64,000 nt of DNA from Alphaproteobacteria bacterium (GCA_900767645.1 CAAFZY010000035.1:1-64000), one strand, 5' to 3'. Shown: positions 46,340 to 55,206, counted from the first letter of the stretch. Made by a program: numbers and translations. The notes: a model not told the origin generated them from the sequence alone.

Positions 46340-46975
46340 ATGAATATACAATCGGGAAGAAGTATGGTAGAAATGCTTGGCGTTCTGGCGATAATAGGAG
46401 TATTGAGCGTCGGGGCGATTGCCGGTTACTCAAAGGCAATGATGAAGTATAAGCTTAATAAATACGCCGAACAGATGAACACCGTAATTAATGCCGTGGC
46501 GCGCAATACGCATAGCTTTGGCGATCTCGGCGCCGGCACTCATTTGACCCCTATCTTTATCAAAATGGGTGAAATTCCCGTTGAAATGATAAAAGCCGGC
46601 GATACAAATAACATTTATGATATTTTCGGACAAACATGGATAATTTTTATTAACAGCTCAAATAATACAATATTTCTGCAAACCGGCTCTTCAGCTCCAT
46701 CTTTACGAACCTCATCAGCCGATAATTTGGCAATATGTCAAAACATTTTTACAACCGCCAAAGAAAATGCAGCTAATATTGCTTATATAAACACCATAAG
46801 CAATTACGGAACTGAAAACGCAATCGTGAAAATGTGGTATGGAGATATCTATTGCGGCCGAGAGGGTAATACATGTTTACGAAATATGACACTAGATGAC
46901 ATTTACAATACATGTACTGCGCATAAAGGAGTCAGTCAGCCGATTATGTATCAAATGACATGGGTGAAAAATTGA
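46340..46975 (+). CDS. Prepilin-like protein, copy 3
   Basis: 211 residues: leader MNIQSG, then RSMVEMLGVLAIIGV (Glu +5) and AGYSKAMMKYKLNKYAEQMN. The first ~90 residues resemble copy 2 closely (NTVINAVARN, KMGEIPVEM, DIF); the C-terminal half diverges but keeps AICQNIFTTAKENA, YGDIYCGREGNTCLRNMTLD and TC. A recent duplication followed by divergence is likely. Confidence 0.8.
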   Translation: MNIQSGRSMVEMLGVLAIIGVLSVGAIAGYSKAMMKYKLNKYAEQMNTVINAVARNTHSFGDLGAGTHLTPIFIKMGEIPVEMIKAGDTNNIYDIFGQTWIIFINSSNNTIFLQTGSSAPSLRTSSADNLAICQNIFTTAKENAANIAYINTISNYGTENAIVKMWYGDIYCGREGNTCLRNMTLDDIYNTCTAHKGVSQPIMYQMTWVKN

Positions 46976-47070
46976 TAAATTGTAATTTTTCTGCCGTGTA
47001 CAAATAGTTACATCAAACGCCAAAAAAATCCTGCGGATAGTGTGGCTAATGCGCCGCAAGTTTTTTCTGC

Positions 47071-47127
47071 GGTGTACAAAACCGCTACATAAAGAAAAAA
47101 CTTGCAAGCAGGAGCCCGCTAGACGCA
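47071..47127 (+). repeat. 3' cassette motif, second copy
   Basis: GGTGTACAAAA, TGCAAGCAG and GCCCGCTAGACGCA, as at 792-835. A related TGTACAAA-TTACAT stretch occurs about 75 bp upstream. The motif covers the last bases of the terminase gene, whose TAG stop lies inside CGCTAGACG. Confidence 0.5.
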
Positions 47128-48429
47128 GGATTTCACAACAGGTTTAAAAAATTCAACCATATAACTTGCCGCGTCAAATATGTGCCCGAGATAAAGCTTG
47201 TTGTCATCGTCGGCAATTTGCGCGGGGGTCGGGGCGTCAATCAGGCTGGTGCCGTCCTTAAACTTCAGGTTCTTCATATTGTAAATAAGCCACTTGCACT
47301 GCGGGTGTACCAACACATTGCGCGAGCCGTCATCGGTCAAAACCTGCTTGTTAAACGCGTTCACCCGCGCCAAAATCGGCGGATTAAACGAGCGCAAATT
47401 AAGCCGATAATGATAGCCCGCTTTGGCAAGCGTGTTGACAATAATCGCATAGTCGGAATATCGGCTCTGCGTTTTGCGATACTTGCCGGAAGCGTCGCCG
47501 CAAATCTGCACCACGCCCTTAAAGGTTTCGGGCGGATAACGCCGGATAAACTCGTCAACCACGTCTTGCGTAATCACGTTGTTTAACACCAGCTCGTCAA
47601 AAATAAAAAACTTGGTGCCGTCATAGTGCGCAAGCGTAGACATCGCCGGATTAACGTTAAAATCCAAGCTCCAGTATATGTCCAAATCGGGGCAGTAGCG
47701 AATACGCTCGTCAATGTTGGCGGGCGACCAGTATTTAACCACGCGGGCAACATTGGCGCCTTTGGGCTTGTTTAAGTAGTCACGCTCATATTCGTCGGGC
47801 TTGTTCTTTTTAACAAGTTCGGCATAGTTTAAGAACTTTTCTGAAAGCACGCCCAAATGCTGCACTTCCGGATAGTTCACCTCCACAAAATAAGTTTTTT
47901 CCGGCGCGGTCATATTGTCATAATCCAAAAACAGCGCGCCCTCTAACGGCAACTCGTCGGATATGCGATTGTAAACGGCAATTAAAACCGCGCCCTCTTT
48001 ACGAATTGTCTTGAGCAAAACGTCCCAAACCGGAGCCGTCACCGCCTGCGCCTCGTCTACAAGCCAAATATCCACCTGCGCCAAGCCTTTAATCGCCTCG
48101 CGGGCATTGGCGTTGCTGTCGCGCAAGCCCAAAAAGGTTATGGAAGAACCGGTGCGCTCGTATTTTATCATTTCAGAGTTATACTTAAAGCCGCGATTCT
48201 TAAACTCGCCGTCAATTAATGCCTGAAACTCGCTGATAAGGCTGTCTTTCTGGCTGGTTTTGGTCTCCCTAAAGCACACCACGCGCTTTTGGCTCTTCAT
48301 CATCGCCACCAACACCGCGCGGCAGGCGTGACCGGTTTTAAGACTCCCTCGGCCGCCGGTCAAAACAAACGTGTCATACCGCCCCGAATCAAGCTTTAAT
48401 AACGGCTCATATTTTTTATAAAACTGCAT
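47119..48429 (-). CDS. Phage terminase large subunit (PBSX type)
   Basis: 436 residues. ATPase: TGGRGSLKTGHACRA (Walker A) and IWLVDEAQAV (Walker B); nuclease part with YWSLDFNVNPAMSTLAHYD and CGDASGKYRKTQSRYSDYAI. It packages phage DNA. It lies 12 bp after a DUF6362 gene. No capsid, portal or tail genes follow; the next feature is a prepilin-like gene, so this is a prophage remnant or satellite piece. Confidence 0.88.
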   Translation of the reverse strand: MQFYKKYEPLLKLDSGRYDTFVLTGGRGSLKTGHACRAVLVAMMKSQKRVVCFRETKTSQKDSLISEFQALIDGEFKNRGFKYNSEMIKYERTGSSITFLGLRDSNANAREAIKGLAQVDIWLVDEAQAVTAPVWDVLLKTIRKEGAVLIAVYNRISDELPLEGALFLDYDNMTAPEKTYFVEVNYPEVQHLGVLSEKFLNYAELVKKNKPDEYERDYLNKPKGANVARVVKYWSPANIDERIRYCPDLDIYWSLDFNVNPAMSTLAHYDGTKFFIFDELVLNNVITQDVVDEFIRRYPPETFKGVVQICGDASGKYRKTQSRYSDYAIIVNTLAKAGYHYRLNLRSFNPPILARVNAFNKQVLTDDGSRNVLVHPQCKWLIYNMKNLKFKDGTSLIDAPTPAQIADDDNKLYLGHIFDAASYMVEFFKPVVKSCV

Positions 48430-48441
48430 ATATCGCCCCTT

Positions 48442-48843
48442 TTACATAAAAGTCAGCGGAATATTATCATGTTGCCTTACATGCAACAAAATTTTCGACA
48501 ATGCTTTTTTATAACGCGAATACAAACTGTTACGACTTAGCCCGAAGCTATGAGCCAGTGTTTTCCAACGCCAACCGGAGTTTTTATAAAACACTAAATT
48601 ACGAGTATTATAATCAAGCACCTTAAACCAGTTTTCAAAAACCATATTCATATCGTCAATTTCTTCTTTATACGGAGTAATTCGCTTAGAATCTGGAATT
48701 TGAATATCAATACTCAAATCAGGCTTAAACTCCGGCCATGAAGAAGAAACTTTTTTAGGTCCTTCTTTTGGTAGGCTTTTTAATACCAAAACCGCTTTAC
48801 GTATTTCTGCTTCGACATCGTATATTGTTTTTACCGTTTCCAT
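48442..48843 (-). CDS. DUF6362 family protein
   Basis: About 133 residues. VEAEIRKAVLVLKSLP and the C-terminal helix-turn-helix-like WRWKTLAHSFGLSRNSLYSR are characteristic of the DUF6362 proteins next to phage terminases in Alphaproteobacteria; possibly a small-terminase-like DNA binder. AGGA best fits the ATG at 48841-48843. Confidence 0.65.
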   Translation of the reverse strand: METVKTIYDVEAEIRKAVLVLKSLPKEGPKKVSSSWPEFKPDLSIDIQIPDSKRITPYKEEIDDMNMVFENWFKVLDYNTRNLVFYKNSGWRWKTLAHSFGLSRNSLYSRYKKALSKILLHVRQHDNIPLTFM

Positions 48844-48983
48844 ATCCATTCCTATATTAATATTAATAACAATAATAATATAATAGATATTTAATAAAGA
48901 ATGTCAATATTAAAAATAATATTTGCAAAAATATTGTTTTTAATATATAAATGCCACTTGTAAGAAATAAAAGGAGATACGCT

Positions 48984-49685
48984 ATGGCTGACATAGAAGA
49001 GATAAGAAAAAAAGTTGATAAACTGATTACATCAAAAGGCTTTAACTATCGCGACCTATCACTCAAAATAGGGCGTAAAGATTCGTATATTCAACAATAT
49101 GTTAAATACGGTTATCCGCGCCGCTTAAAAGAAATCGATCGTTCACGATTGGCCAGACTTCTTGATGTTGACGATACCGAACTGATGGATGATGAAATTA
49201 TCGCTTCAAAAGCTTCAGGGTTACCTGACGGCAAGCTTGAAATGATTTCAGATATTATCAAAAATTCAAATTCAGACGAAAACGGATTGGAAGCAATTGA
49301 TATCCTCACTCCGCAAATCACTGAAAATGATTTTTCACATAGTGTAATCGGAAAGCAATATATTAGTCGTCACATTTTGGAAGACATCACCGCATCCGAT
49401 TCCAAAGACATTAAAATCATAAAAATCACCAGCGATTCAATGAAGCCTTCAATCAACCCCGGCGATTATGTTTGGCTTGACACCTCGTACACCCTGCCGG
49501 AAACCGACGGATTGTATTTGTTTCCTTCAGGCAGAGATATTAACGTCAAACGGATTCAGATTTCCCCGCTCGATTCTTCAGTTGAAATAAGCAGCGATAA
49601 CCCCAAATACAAAACCTATAAAGCGCAAAACTATAAAGAGCTTCATACTTTAGGTAAAATCATCGCTTTGATACAAAAAATTTAA
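48984..49685 (+). CDS. S24-family phage-type repressor
   Basis: 233 residues from the ATG after AAGGAG. N-terminal HTH (KVDKLITSKGFNYRDLSLKI, then YIQQYVKYG) and C-terminal S24/LexA-like domain with KITSDSMKPSINPGDYVW (Ser nucleophile) and INVKRIQI (Lys). A usual Ala-Gly/Cys-Gly self-cleavage site is not obvious (KASGLPDG). It is divergent from DUF6362, as a prophage repressor would be. Confidence 0.8.
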   Translation: MADIEEIRKKVDKLITSKGFNYRDLSLKIGRKDSYIQQYVKYGYPRRLKEIDRSRLARLLDVDDTELMDDEIIASKASGLPDGKLEMISDIIKNSNSDENGLEAIDILTPQITENDFSHSVIGKQYISRHILEDITASDSKDIKIIKITSDSMKPSINPGDYVWLDTSYTLPETDGLYLFPSGRDINVKRIQISPLDSSVEISSDNPKYKTYKAQNYKELHTLGKIIALIQKI

Positions 49686-49702
49686 TCACAATTAATTTTT
49701 CG

Positions 49703-49726
49703 GCCGTCGAAATTGACGGCTTTTTT
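49703..49726 (+). terminator. Terminator of the repressor gene
   Basis: GCCGTC-GAAATT-GACGGC followed by T6. Confidence 0.85.
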
Positions 49727-49801
49727 ATTGCACACTAAATATTATTATTGATATATTAAAATAAATATGTTATAACTGTTTTTATAAACATGGAGAAAAA
49801 A

Positions 49802-50131
49802 ATGAAAACACTTGATAACATTAACAACGATATCAAAAACTTAAAAGAAGAAATGTTTTGTCAGGAAGTAGGCAATGATTTTTACTACACATCGCCTTTA
49901 TATCACAAACACCTGATACGCTTGCACGCCCTTGAGCATGAGCGCGACATTTTACTTGGCAAAGAACCGCCCTTAAAAATGAATTTTGACACATATGACA
50001 ACAACAAACAAATTATGTTAAAAAACATTGCCAAACAGGAAGGCGAATATTTTGCCAATGAATGCCGCGACTTAAAAGCTGAAGACATTTGCATATTAAG
50101 CGGCAACGCCTTTGATAAAACCGTTAATTAA
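49802..50131 (+). CDS. Hypothetical small protein
   Basis: 109 residues, helical and charged (NNDIKNLKEEMFCQEVGNDF, HKHLIRLHALEHERDILLG). GGAG is six bases before the ATG at 49802. No family recognised. It lies between the repressor and tRNA-Phe. Confidence 0.5.
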   Translation: MKTLDNINNDIKNLKEEMFCQEVGNDFYYTSPLYHKHLIRLHALEHERDILLGKEPPLKMNFDTYDNNKQIMLKNIAKQEGEYFANECRDLKAEDICILSGNAFDKTVN

Positions 50132-50194
50132 ACAACAATATTCTCTATTTATGCAATTTTCACAAAAAAAATACACAAAATGCAAAAAATAGAC

Positions 50195-50223
50195 TGGACA
50201 ATTAAAAAAATATCTATTATAAG
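50195..50223 (+). promoter_or_regulatory. Promoter of tRNA-Phe
   Basis: TGGACA, 17 bp, TATAAG, ending 16 bp before the tRNA. Confidence 0.5.
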
Positions 50224-50239
50224 ACAATTCGTCAATGAC

Positions 50240-50315
<76 letters not shown>

Positions 50316-50318
50316 TTA

Positions 50319-50345
50319 AAAACTCTCCGCAAGGAGAGTTTTTTG
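50319..50345 (+). terminator. Terminator after tRNA-Phe
   Basis: AACTCTCC-GCAA-GGAGAGTT followed by T4. Confidence 0.85.
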
Positions 50346-50359
50346 TTTTTAAACCCTCA

Positions 50360-50375
50360 CGGGATTGAACCGCCG
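50360..50375 (-). repeat. Inverted copy of the tRNA-Phe T arm
   Basis: CGGGATTGAACCGCCG is the exact reverse complement of 50287-50302 in tRNA-Phe (16 bp). It may be a recombination scar or part of a degenerate tRNA. Confidence 0.7.
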
Positions 50376-50489
50376 TAAAAAAACGATTCGTTAGTATAAT
50401 TTACGCACTGTTATAAAATTATCCTCTTTGAAGTGGTGCTCTATAAAATTCTATCCTGTGGAGAGGTGCCGAAGGCGTGGTGGTCTAAA

Positions 50490-50582
50490 ATACAACTTAT
50501 GCACAGCACGGACTCGTAAATATTGCAAAAAAAAAACGCGAGCTAAAATCTTCTCAAATTAATCTTTTTGAGGATATTTTTG
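50490..50582 (+). repeat. Prepilin-gene leader, copy C
   Basis: Same leader as at 32845 and 46244 with scattered changes (TTATGCACA for TTATACACA; GAGGA for GAGAGGA). The hairpin of copy B is not conserved. Upstream, 50403-50489 holds AGAGGTGCCGAAGGCG-type sequence that resembles an intergenic repeat; no gene is seen there. Confidence 0.8.
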
Positions 50583-51347
50583 ATGATGATAAAAAAATTT
50601 ACTAATTTGTTTGACCTGGATTATCGGGTCAAGCCCGATAATGACAGAAAGAGGAAGGACGCATTGCTCAAGTTTGAGAATGACCGTGTTTGTGCAGGGC
50701 GGTCTATGGTCGAAATGCTTGGCGTGCTCGCTATCATCGGGGTTTTATCCGTCGGGGCAATTGCCGGTTATAGCAAAGCTATGTTCAAATACAAGCTCAA
50801 CAAGCAGGTAGAAAGCTTTAACATGCTCTTAAACACCGCAATCCAGCTGCAACCCGATTTGCTCCGCACGGTCAATCAGGGCTCTCGTATTTCCAGTGAA
50901 TTTTTCTATAAAGCCAATCTGCTCCCTGATGGTATGACTTTTAAAAACAACCGTATTTACGACATTTTTAACAGCGAATTGAGTTTTATGTTTTACCATT
51001 CGCCTAAAAACGATCAAATTTCCGAATATACAGAATACTTTCTTGAATATAAAATGGAGCGTTCCGGCACATCTGCCACCTCACGAAGTATTGAAATTTG
51101 CCGCAATATGCTGAACGCCGCCAAAGAAAACGCCGGAGATTTACCTTTTATCCAACTTCGCTCCGGCAAAGATGAAACCAGCGCAAATTTTGACACAAAA
51201 TTTCTTTACGGCGACAAAGAATGCACCGGCAAACGCACTTGCCTGCGCAACATGGGCGTAAAAACCATGGACGATTTTTGCTCTTCCTGCAACTCTGAAA
51301 ATTGGTGCACCATACTTTATTATATATACTTTGATAACCCGTATTAA
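50583..51347 (+). CDS. Prepilin-like protein, copy 4, extended leader
   Basis: 254 residues from the ATG eight bases after GAGGA. About 39 residues precede the Gly of GRSMVEMLGVLAIIGV, against six in copies 2 and 3; the extra part contains LDYRVKPDNDRKR, encoded by a 23-bp palindrome. The core keeps Glu +5 and AGYSKAMFKYKLNKQVE. The C-terminal domain has IEICRNMLNAAKENA, YGDKECTGKRTCLRNMGVK and CSSC, the family Cys pattern. The long leader may stop normal prepilin processing. Confidence 0.75.
   Translation: MMIKKFTNLFDLDYRVKPDNDRKRKDALLKFENDRVCAGRSMVEMLGVLAIIGVLSVGAIAGYSKAMFKYKLNKQVESFNMLLNTAIQLQPDLLRTVNQGSRISSEFFYKANLLPDGMTFKNNRIYDIFNSELSFMFYHSPKNDQISEYTEYFLEYKMERSGTSATSRSIEICRNMLNAAKENAGDLPFIQLRSGKDETSANFDTKFLYGDKECTGKRTCLRNMGVKTMDDFCSSCNSENWCTILYYIYFDNPY
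50620..50642. repeat. Palindromic repeat inside a coding region
   Basis: ATTATCGGG-TCAAG-CCCGATAAT, a perfect 9-bp stem with a 5-base loop, translated as DYRVKPDND. The sequence type is a common dispersed palindrome in alphaproteobacterial genomes. Confidence 0.7.
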
Positions 51348-51473
51348 AAGCAAAGCCTTTACTAACTTTTTTTGTTGACGCTGAATAAAACTTGTTGTAG
51401 CTTATGTGCAGTTTGTTATTTTTGAGAAAGATGCAAAAATGAGGTTTATATACATACATTCCGGTAGTATCAT

Positions 51474-51497
51474 TATCCCCTAAGGGGATACTTTTTT
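51474..51497 (+). terminator. Terminator or attenuator before ileS
   Basis: TATCCCC-TAA-GGGGATA followed by CTTTTTTG. It lies 127 bp after the prepilin-like gene and 60 bp before ileS. A possible promoter (TTGACG at 51375, 17 bp, TAGCTT) is upstream of it, so it could attenuate ileS rather than only end the previous gene. Confidence 0.65.
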
Positions 51498-51556
51498 GCA
51501 CACATTCACATTTTTTATTTTAATCAATTTCAAAAACATAATCATAGGTAAAAACA

Positions 51557-54500
51557 ATGAAACATTATGCTGAAGTAAAGGCAAAGCCTGACTTTGTTGA
51601 GCTTGAAAAAGAAGTTCTCAAATTTTGGGAAGAAGATAAAACTTTTGAAAAATCGGTACATAACCGCGACGGCGCCGCCGAATTTGTATTTTATGACGGA
51701 CCTCCGTTTGCCAACGGCACTCCGCACTACGGGCACATTATGGTATCGTATGTTAAAGACGTGGTTGCCCGTTTTCAAACCATGAACGGCAAAAAAGTTG
51801 AGCGCCGCCTCGGGTGGGACTGCCACGGCCTGCCGGCTGAAATGTCGGCTGAAAAGCAATTAGGCGTTTCCGGACGCAAACAAATTGAAGAATACGGCAT
51901 TGAAAAATTTAACGACTTCTGCCGCTCCGACGTGCTTAAATATTCCGGCATTTGGGTTGATATGTTCAAACGCATCGGTCGTTGGGTTGACTTTGCCCAT
52001 GACTATAAAACCATGGACTTGCCGTTTATGGAAAGCGTTATCAACAACTTTAAACAACTTTATGACAAAGGTTTGGTTTATGAAGATTACCGCGTTTTGC
52101 CATACTCTTGGGCGGCGGAAACTCCGCTTTCAAACTTTGAAGTAAATCAAGGTTATCAAGACAAAACCGACAATGCCATCACTGTTATGTTCACGCTTGA
52201 AAACGGCATGAAAATGCTGGTTTGGACCACCACTCCGTGGACCCTGCCCTCAAACTTAATGCTTGCGGTCGGCAAAGAAATTGATTACGCCGTTATGGAA
52301 GAAAACGGTCAAAAATATATTTTGGCGCAAGCCCTGCTCGGCCGTTACAAAAAGCAGCTGGAGAACGCCGTTCAGGTTGGCACCCTTAAAGGTTCCGAAT
52401 TGGTCGGCTTAGGCTATGAGCCGATGTTCCCATACTTTAAGCACCTTAAAGCCAAAGGCGCGTTTAAGGTATTAAGCGGCGAATTTGTTTCAACCGAAGA
52501 TGGTACCGGCATTGTTCACATCGCCCCCGGATTTGGTCAGGACGACTTTGACGCCTGCCGCGCCTACGCTGAAGATTTTCCGGTTGTTTGTCCGGTGGAC
52601 GAGGCCGGTAAATTTACCGCTGAAGTTCCCGACTATCAGGGCAAGCAAGTGTTTGAAACCAACGAGCCGATTATGCAGCTCTTAAAAGAAAAAGGCTTGC
52701 TCGTTAAAAAAGAACAATATACTCACTCTTACCCGTTCTGTTGGCGCACCGACACTCCGTTAATTTATAAAGCAATGTCGTCATGGTTTGTTAAAGTTAC
52801 GGATTTCCGCGACGATATGGTTAAAAACAATCAGCAAATCAACTGGGTTCCGGAACACATTAAAGACGGACGCTTCGGCAAGTGGCTTGAAGGCGCGCGC
52901 GACTGGTCAATTTCACGCAACCGCTTTTGGGGCACCCCGATTCCGGTTTGGAAATCTGACAATCCGGCCTTTCCGCGCACCGATGTTTTCGGTTCCATTG
53001 CCGAAATTAAAGCCAAAACCGGATTTGATGTTACCAACTTGCATAAGCCGTATATTGATGAAGTTGTTTACCCCAACCCTGATGATCCATCCGGCAAAAC
53101 CATGATGCGCCGCGTCGGCGATGTGTTTGACTGCTGGTTTGAATCCGGCTCCATGCCTTATGCACAGGTTCATTACCCGTTTGAAAATAAAGAATGGTTT
53201 GAAAATCATTTTCCGGCCGACTTTATTGTTGAAGCCATGGACCAAACCCGCGGTTGGTTTTATACTTTAACCGTGCTTTCAACCGCGCTTCACAATAAAC
53301 CGGCATTCAAAAACTGCATCTGCACCGGTCTGTTAATGGCAGAAGGCGGACAAAAGCTGTCCAAACGCTTAAAGAACTATCCTGACCCGAATGAAGTTTT
53401 AAACAACATCGGCTCAGAAGCTCTGCGTTGGTTTTTGGTATCATCACCGGTGTTAAAAGGCGGCAATTTAGCCGTTGACAAAGAAGGGAAAGAAATTGCA
53501 AAAGCTTCACGCGCAGCTTTAATTCCGCTCTGGAACGCTTTCTATTTCTTTACTTTATACGCCAATGCCGAAGAATATAAAGCCAAAGAAATTTTCACCT
53601 CAACCGAAGCTATTGACAATTACATTTTATCAAAGCTTAAACACTTGCGCAACACTGTTATGCAGGGCATGGAAACTTATAATATTTCTATGGCAACCGA
53701 TGAAGCAACCTTGTTCATGGAAGTTTTGAACAACTGGTATATTCGCCGCACCCGCAATCGTTTTTGGGAAGGTGATGCTTTAGCGTTTGACACCTTATAC
53801 ACGGTTTTGTTAAACTTAAGCAAAATTTTGGCGCCGCTTATGCCGTTTGTTGCCGAATACATCTTTAAAAACTTAACCGGCGAAGAATCTGTTCATTTAA
53901 CTGATTTTCCGACCCTTGACAGCATTAAATCCGATGAATCCCTGATGGCGGAAATGGACTTTTTGCAAGATTTATGTTCAGCCGGCAAGTTTATCCGTGA
54001 AGAAAAGAACTTGCGCAACCGCTTGCCGCTTGCCTCATTAACTTTGGTCGGCGCAACCTTAAAGCCCGAGTATCAAGAAATTGTTAAAGACGAGCTTAAC
54101 GTAAAAGAAGTTAAGTTTGACAACAACCTCGCCGCTTATGCCGATAAAAAGCTTTATCTGTACACTCCGCTGTTGGGTAAAACTTTAGGCAAAGATATGG
54201 GCGCGGTTATGGCTGCATATAAGCAAGGCAATTGGAGCTTAAACAACAACGGAACATTAAGCATTGCCGGTCAAACCCTGAACTCTGATTTATTTGAGGT
54301 TCGTCTTGACATGAAGCAGGGAGTCGCCGGCCGCGCGTTTGCCGATAACAAGGCGGTTGTTACCCTTGACACCAATGTTACCGACCTCTTAAAGCGCGAG
54401 GGTATGGCGCGTGACTTTGTCCGCATGGTGCAAACTTTGCGCAAAGATAAAGATTTCAACATCTCTGACCGCATTGCGCTCTGTTGGAACACAGCCGACC

Positions 54501-54643
54501 GCGAGTTGGCACAAGCCTTAAACGAAAACAAGGCTTATATTGCCGAACAGGTTTTAGCGGTTAAAATTGATGAAACCTGCCCATCAGGCACCACCGATAA
54601 CATTGAAGGAAAATCAATTACCTTTGATGCTAAAGTGGCATAA
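51557..54643 (+). CDS. ileS: Isoleucyl-tRNA synthetase (IleS2-like)
   Basis: 1028 residues, class I synthetase charging tRNA-Ile. The ATP-binding HIGH motif is HYGH in GTPHYGHIMVSYVKD (about 56-60), and KMSKS is KLSKR (GQKLSKRLKNYPDP). An editing domain lies at ~190-390, and the C-terminal anticodon-binding part has FMEVLNNWYIRRTRNRFWEG. The HYGH variant and the C-terminus without a zinc finger fit the eukaryote-like IleS2 class, which is often mupirocin tolerant. No strong RBS. Confidence 0.96.
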   Translation: MKHYAEVKAKPDFVELEKEVLKFWEEDKTFEKSVHNRDGAAEFVFYDGPPFANGTPHYGHIMVSYVKDVVARFQTMNGKKVERRLGWDCHGLPAEMSAEKQLGVSGRKQIEEYGIEKFNDFCRSDVLKYSGIWVDMFKRIGRWVDFAHDYKTMDLPFMESVINNFKQLYDKGLVYEDYRVLPYSWAAETPLSNFEVNQGYQDKTDNAITVMFTLENGMKMLVWTTTPWTLPSNLMLAVGKEIDYAVMEENGQKYILAQALLGRYKKQLENAVQVGTLKGSELVGLGYEPMFPYFKHLKAKGAFKVLSGEFVSTEDGTGIVHIAPGFGQDDFDACRAYAEDFPVVCPVDEAGKFTAEVPDYQGKQVFETNEPIMQLLKEKGLLVKKEQYTHSYPFCWRTDTPLIYKAMSSWFVKVTDFRDDMVKNNQQINWVPEHIKDGRFGKWLEGARDWSISRNRFWGTPIPVWKSDNPAFPRTDVFGSIAEIKAKTGFDVTNLHKPYIDEVVYPNPDDPSGKTMMRRVGDVFDCWFESGSMPYAQVHYPFENKEWFENHFPADFIVEAMDQTRGWFYTLTVLSTALHNKPAFKNCICTGLLMAEGGQKLSKRLKNYPDPNEVLNNIGSEALRWFLVSSPVLKGGNLAVDKEGKEIAKASRAALIPLWNAFYFFTLYANAEEYKAKEIFTSTEAIDNYILSKLKHLRNTVMQGMETYNISMATDEATLFMEVLNNWYIRRTRNRFWEGDALAFDTLYTVLLNLSKILAPLMPFVAEYIFKNLTGEESVHLTDFPTLDSIKSDESLMAEMDFLQDLCSAGKFIREEKNLRNRLPLASLTLVGATLKPEYQEIVKDELNVKEVKFDNNLAAYADKKLYLYTPLLGKTLGKDMGAVMAAYKQGNWSLNNNGTLSIAGQTLNSDLFEVRLDMKQGVAGRAFADNKAVVTLDTNVTDLLKREGMARDFVRMVQTLRKDKDFNISDRIALCWNTADRELAQALNENKAYIAEQVLAVKIDETCPSGTTDNIEGKSITFDAKVA

Positions 54644-54661
54644 CGCTTAACAAAAGCTCTG

Positions 54662-54693
54662 AAATCCGCCTTAAAAAATAAGGCGGATTTTTT
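54662..54693 (+). terminator. Terminator of ileS
   Basis: AAATCCGCCTTA-AAAAA-TAAGGCGGATTT followed by T3. Confidence 0.88.
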
Positions 54694-54737
54694 GTGTAAC
54701 CCGTTGATTATATTCATCTAAAGTCGCTTCAAAACGG

Positions 54738-54763
54738 TTGATTTAAACGTACGTTTAAATCAA
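54738..54763. promoter_or_regulatory. Palindromic operator 1
   Basis: A perfect 26-bp palindrome built on TTTAAACGTACGTTTAAA, upstream of the envelope operon. Its core AAACGTACGTTT recurs at 54862-54873. Confidence 0.6.
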
Positions 54764-54861
54764 TTATTTTTTTACCTTTGTGTAAAAATAAACTATAAAG
54801 CAAAAACAAATAGTTAAAAAATCCGATTATCTATGTTTCCTAATATGTAAAGCGTGAGCAA

Positions 54862-54882
54862 AAACGTACGTTTATGTACAAT
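54862..54882 (+). promoter_or_regulatory. Operator 2 and -10 box of the envelope operon
   Basis: AAACGTACGTTT (54862-54873) lies directly upstream of a TACAAT -10 candidate (54877-54882), in the spacer region where a repressor would block RNA polymerase. The -35 is weak. TetR-type regulators use such palindromes; the regulator is not in this window. Confidence 0.5.
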
Positions 54883-54919
54883 AAGTTTGTTTATTTAAAC
54901 ATCGTTTAGGAGAAACATT

Positions 54920-55195
54920 ATGAAAATATGGACTATCGCACTTTTAGCTTCCTTAGCTTATTCAACTTCAGCCATGGCATTTTCATTGCCGAAGCTTGAT
55001 TCCAATCAGGCAAAATTAAACGCCTGCATTACGCAAGAAGCTCAGCAAGCTTTAGCTAAAGGCAGTTTGACCAAGGCTAATATTGATAAACAGGCTGAAA
55101 AAATTGCCACAACTTGCGCAACCAAATTAGCTCTTAAAAATGATCCGGCAACCACACAATTGGCGATTACTGTTATTAACGGGCTAATAAAATAA
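54920..55195 (+). CDS. Small secreted protein
   Basis: 91 residues: signal peptide ending SAMA, then a 70-residue helical domain with two cysteines (NACITQEAQQALAKG, IATTCATKLA), probably disulphide-linked in the periplasm. RBS AGGAG. First gene of the five-gene envelope operon; 11 bp to the next gene. Function unknown. Confidence 0.7.
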   Translation: MKIWTIALLASLAYSTSAMAFSLPKLDSNQAKLNACITQEAQQALAKGSLTKANIDKQAEKIATTCATKLALKNDPATTQLAITVINGLIK

Positions 55196-55206
55196 GGATA
55201 GATGCC

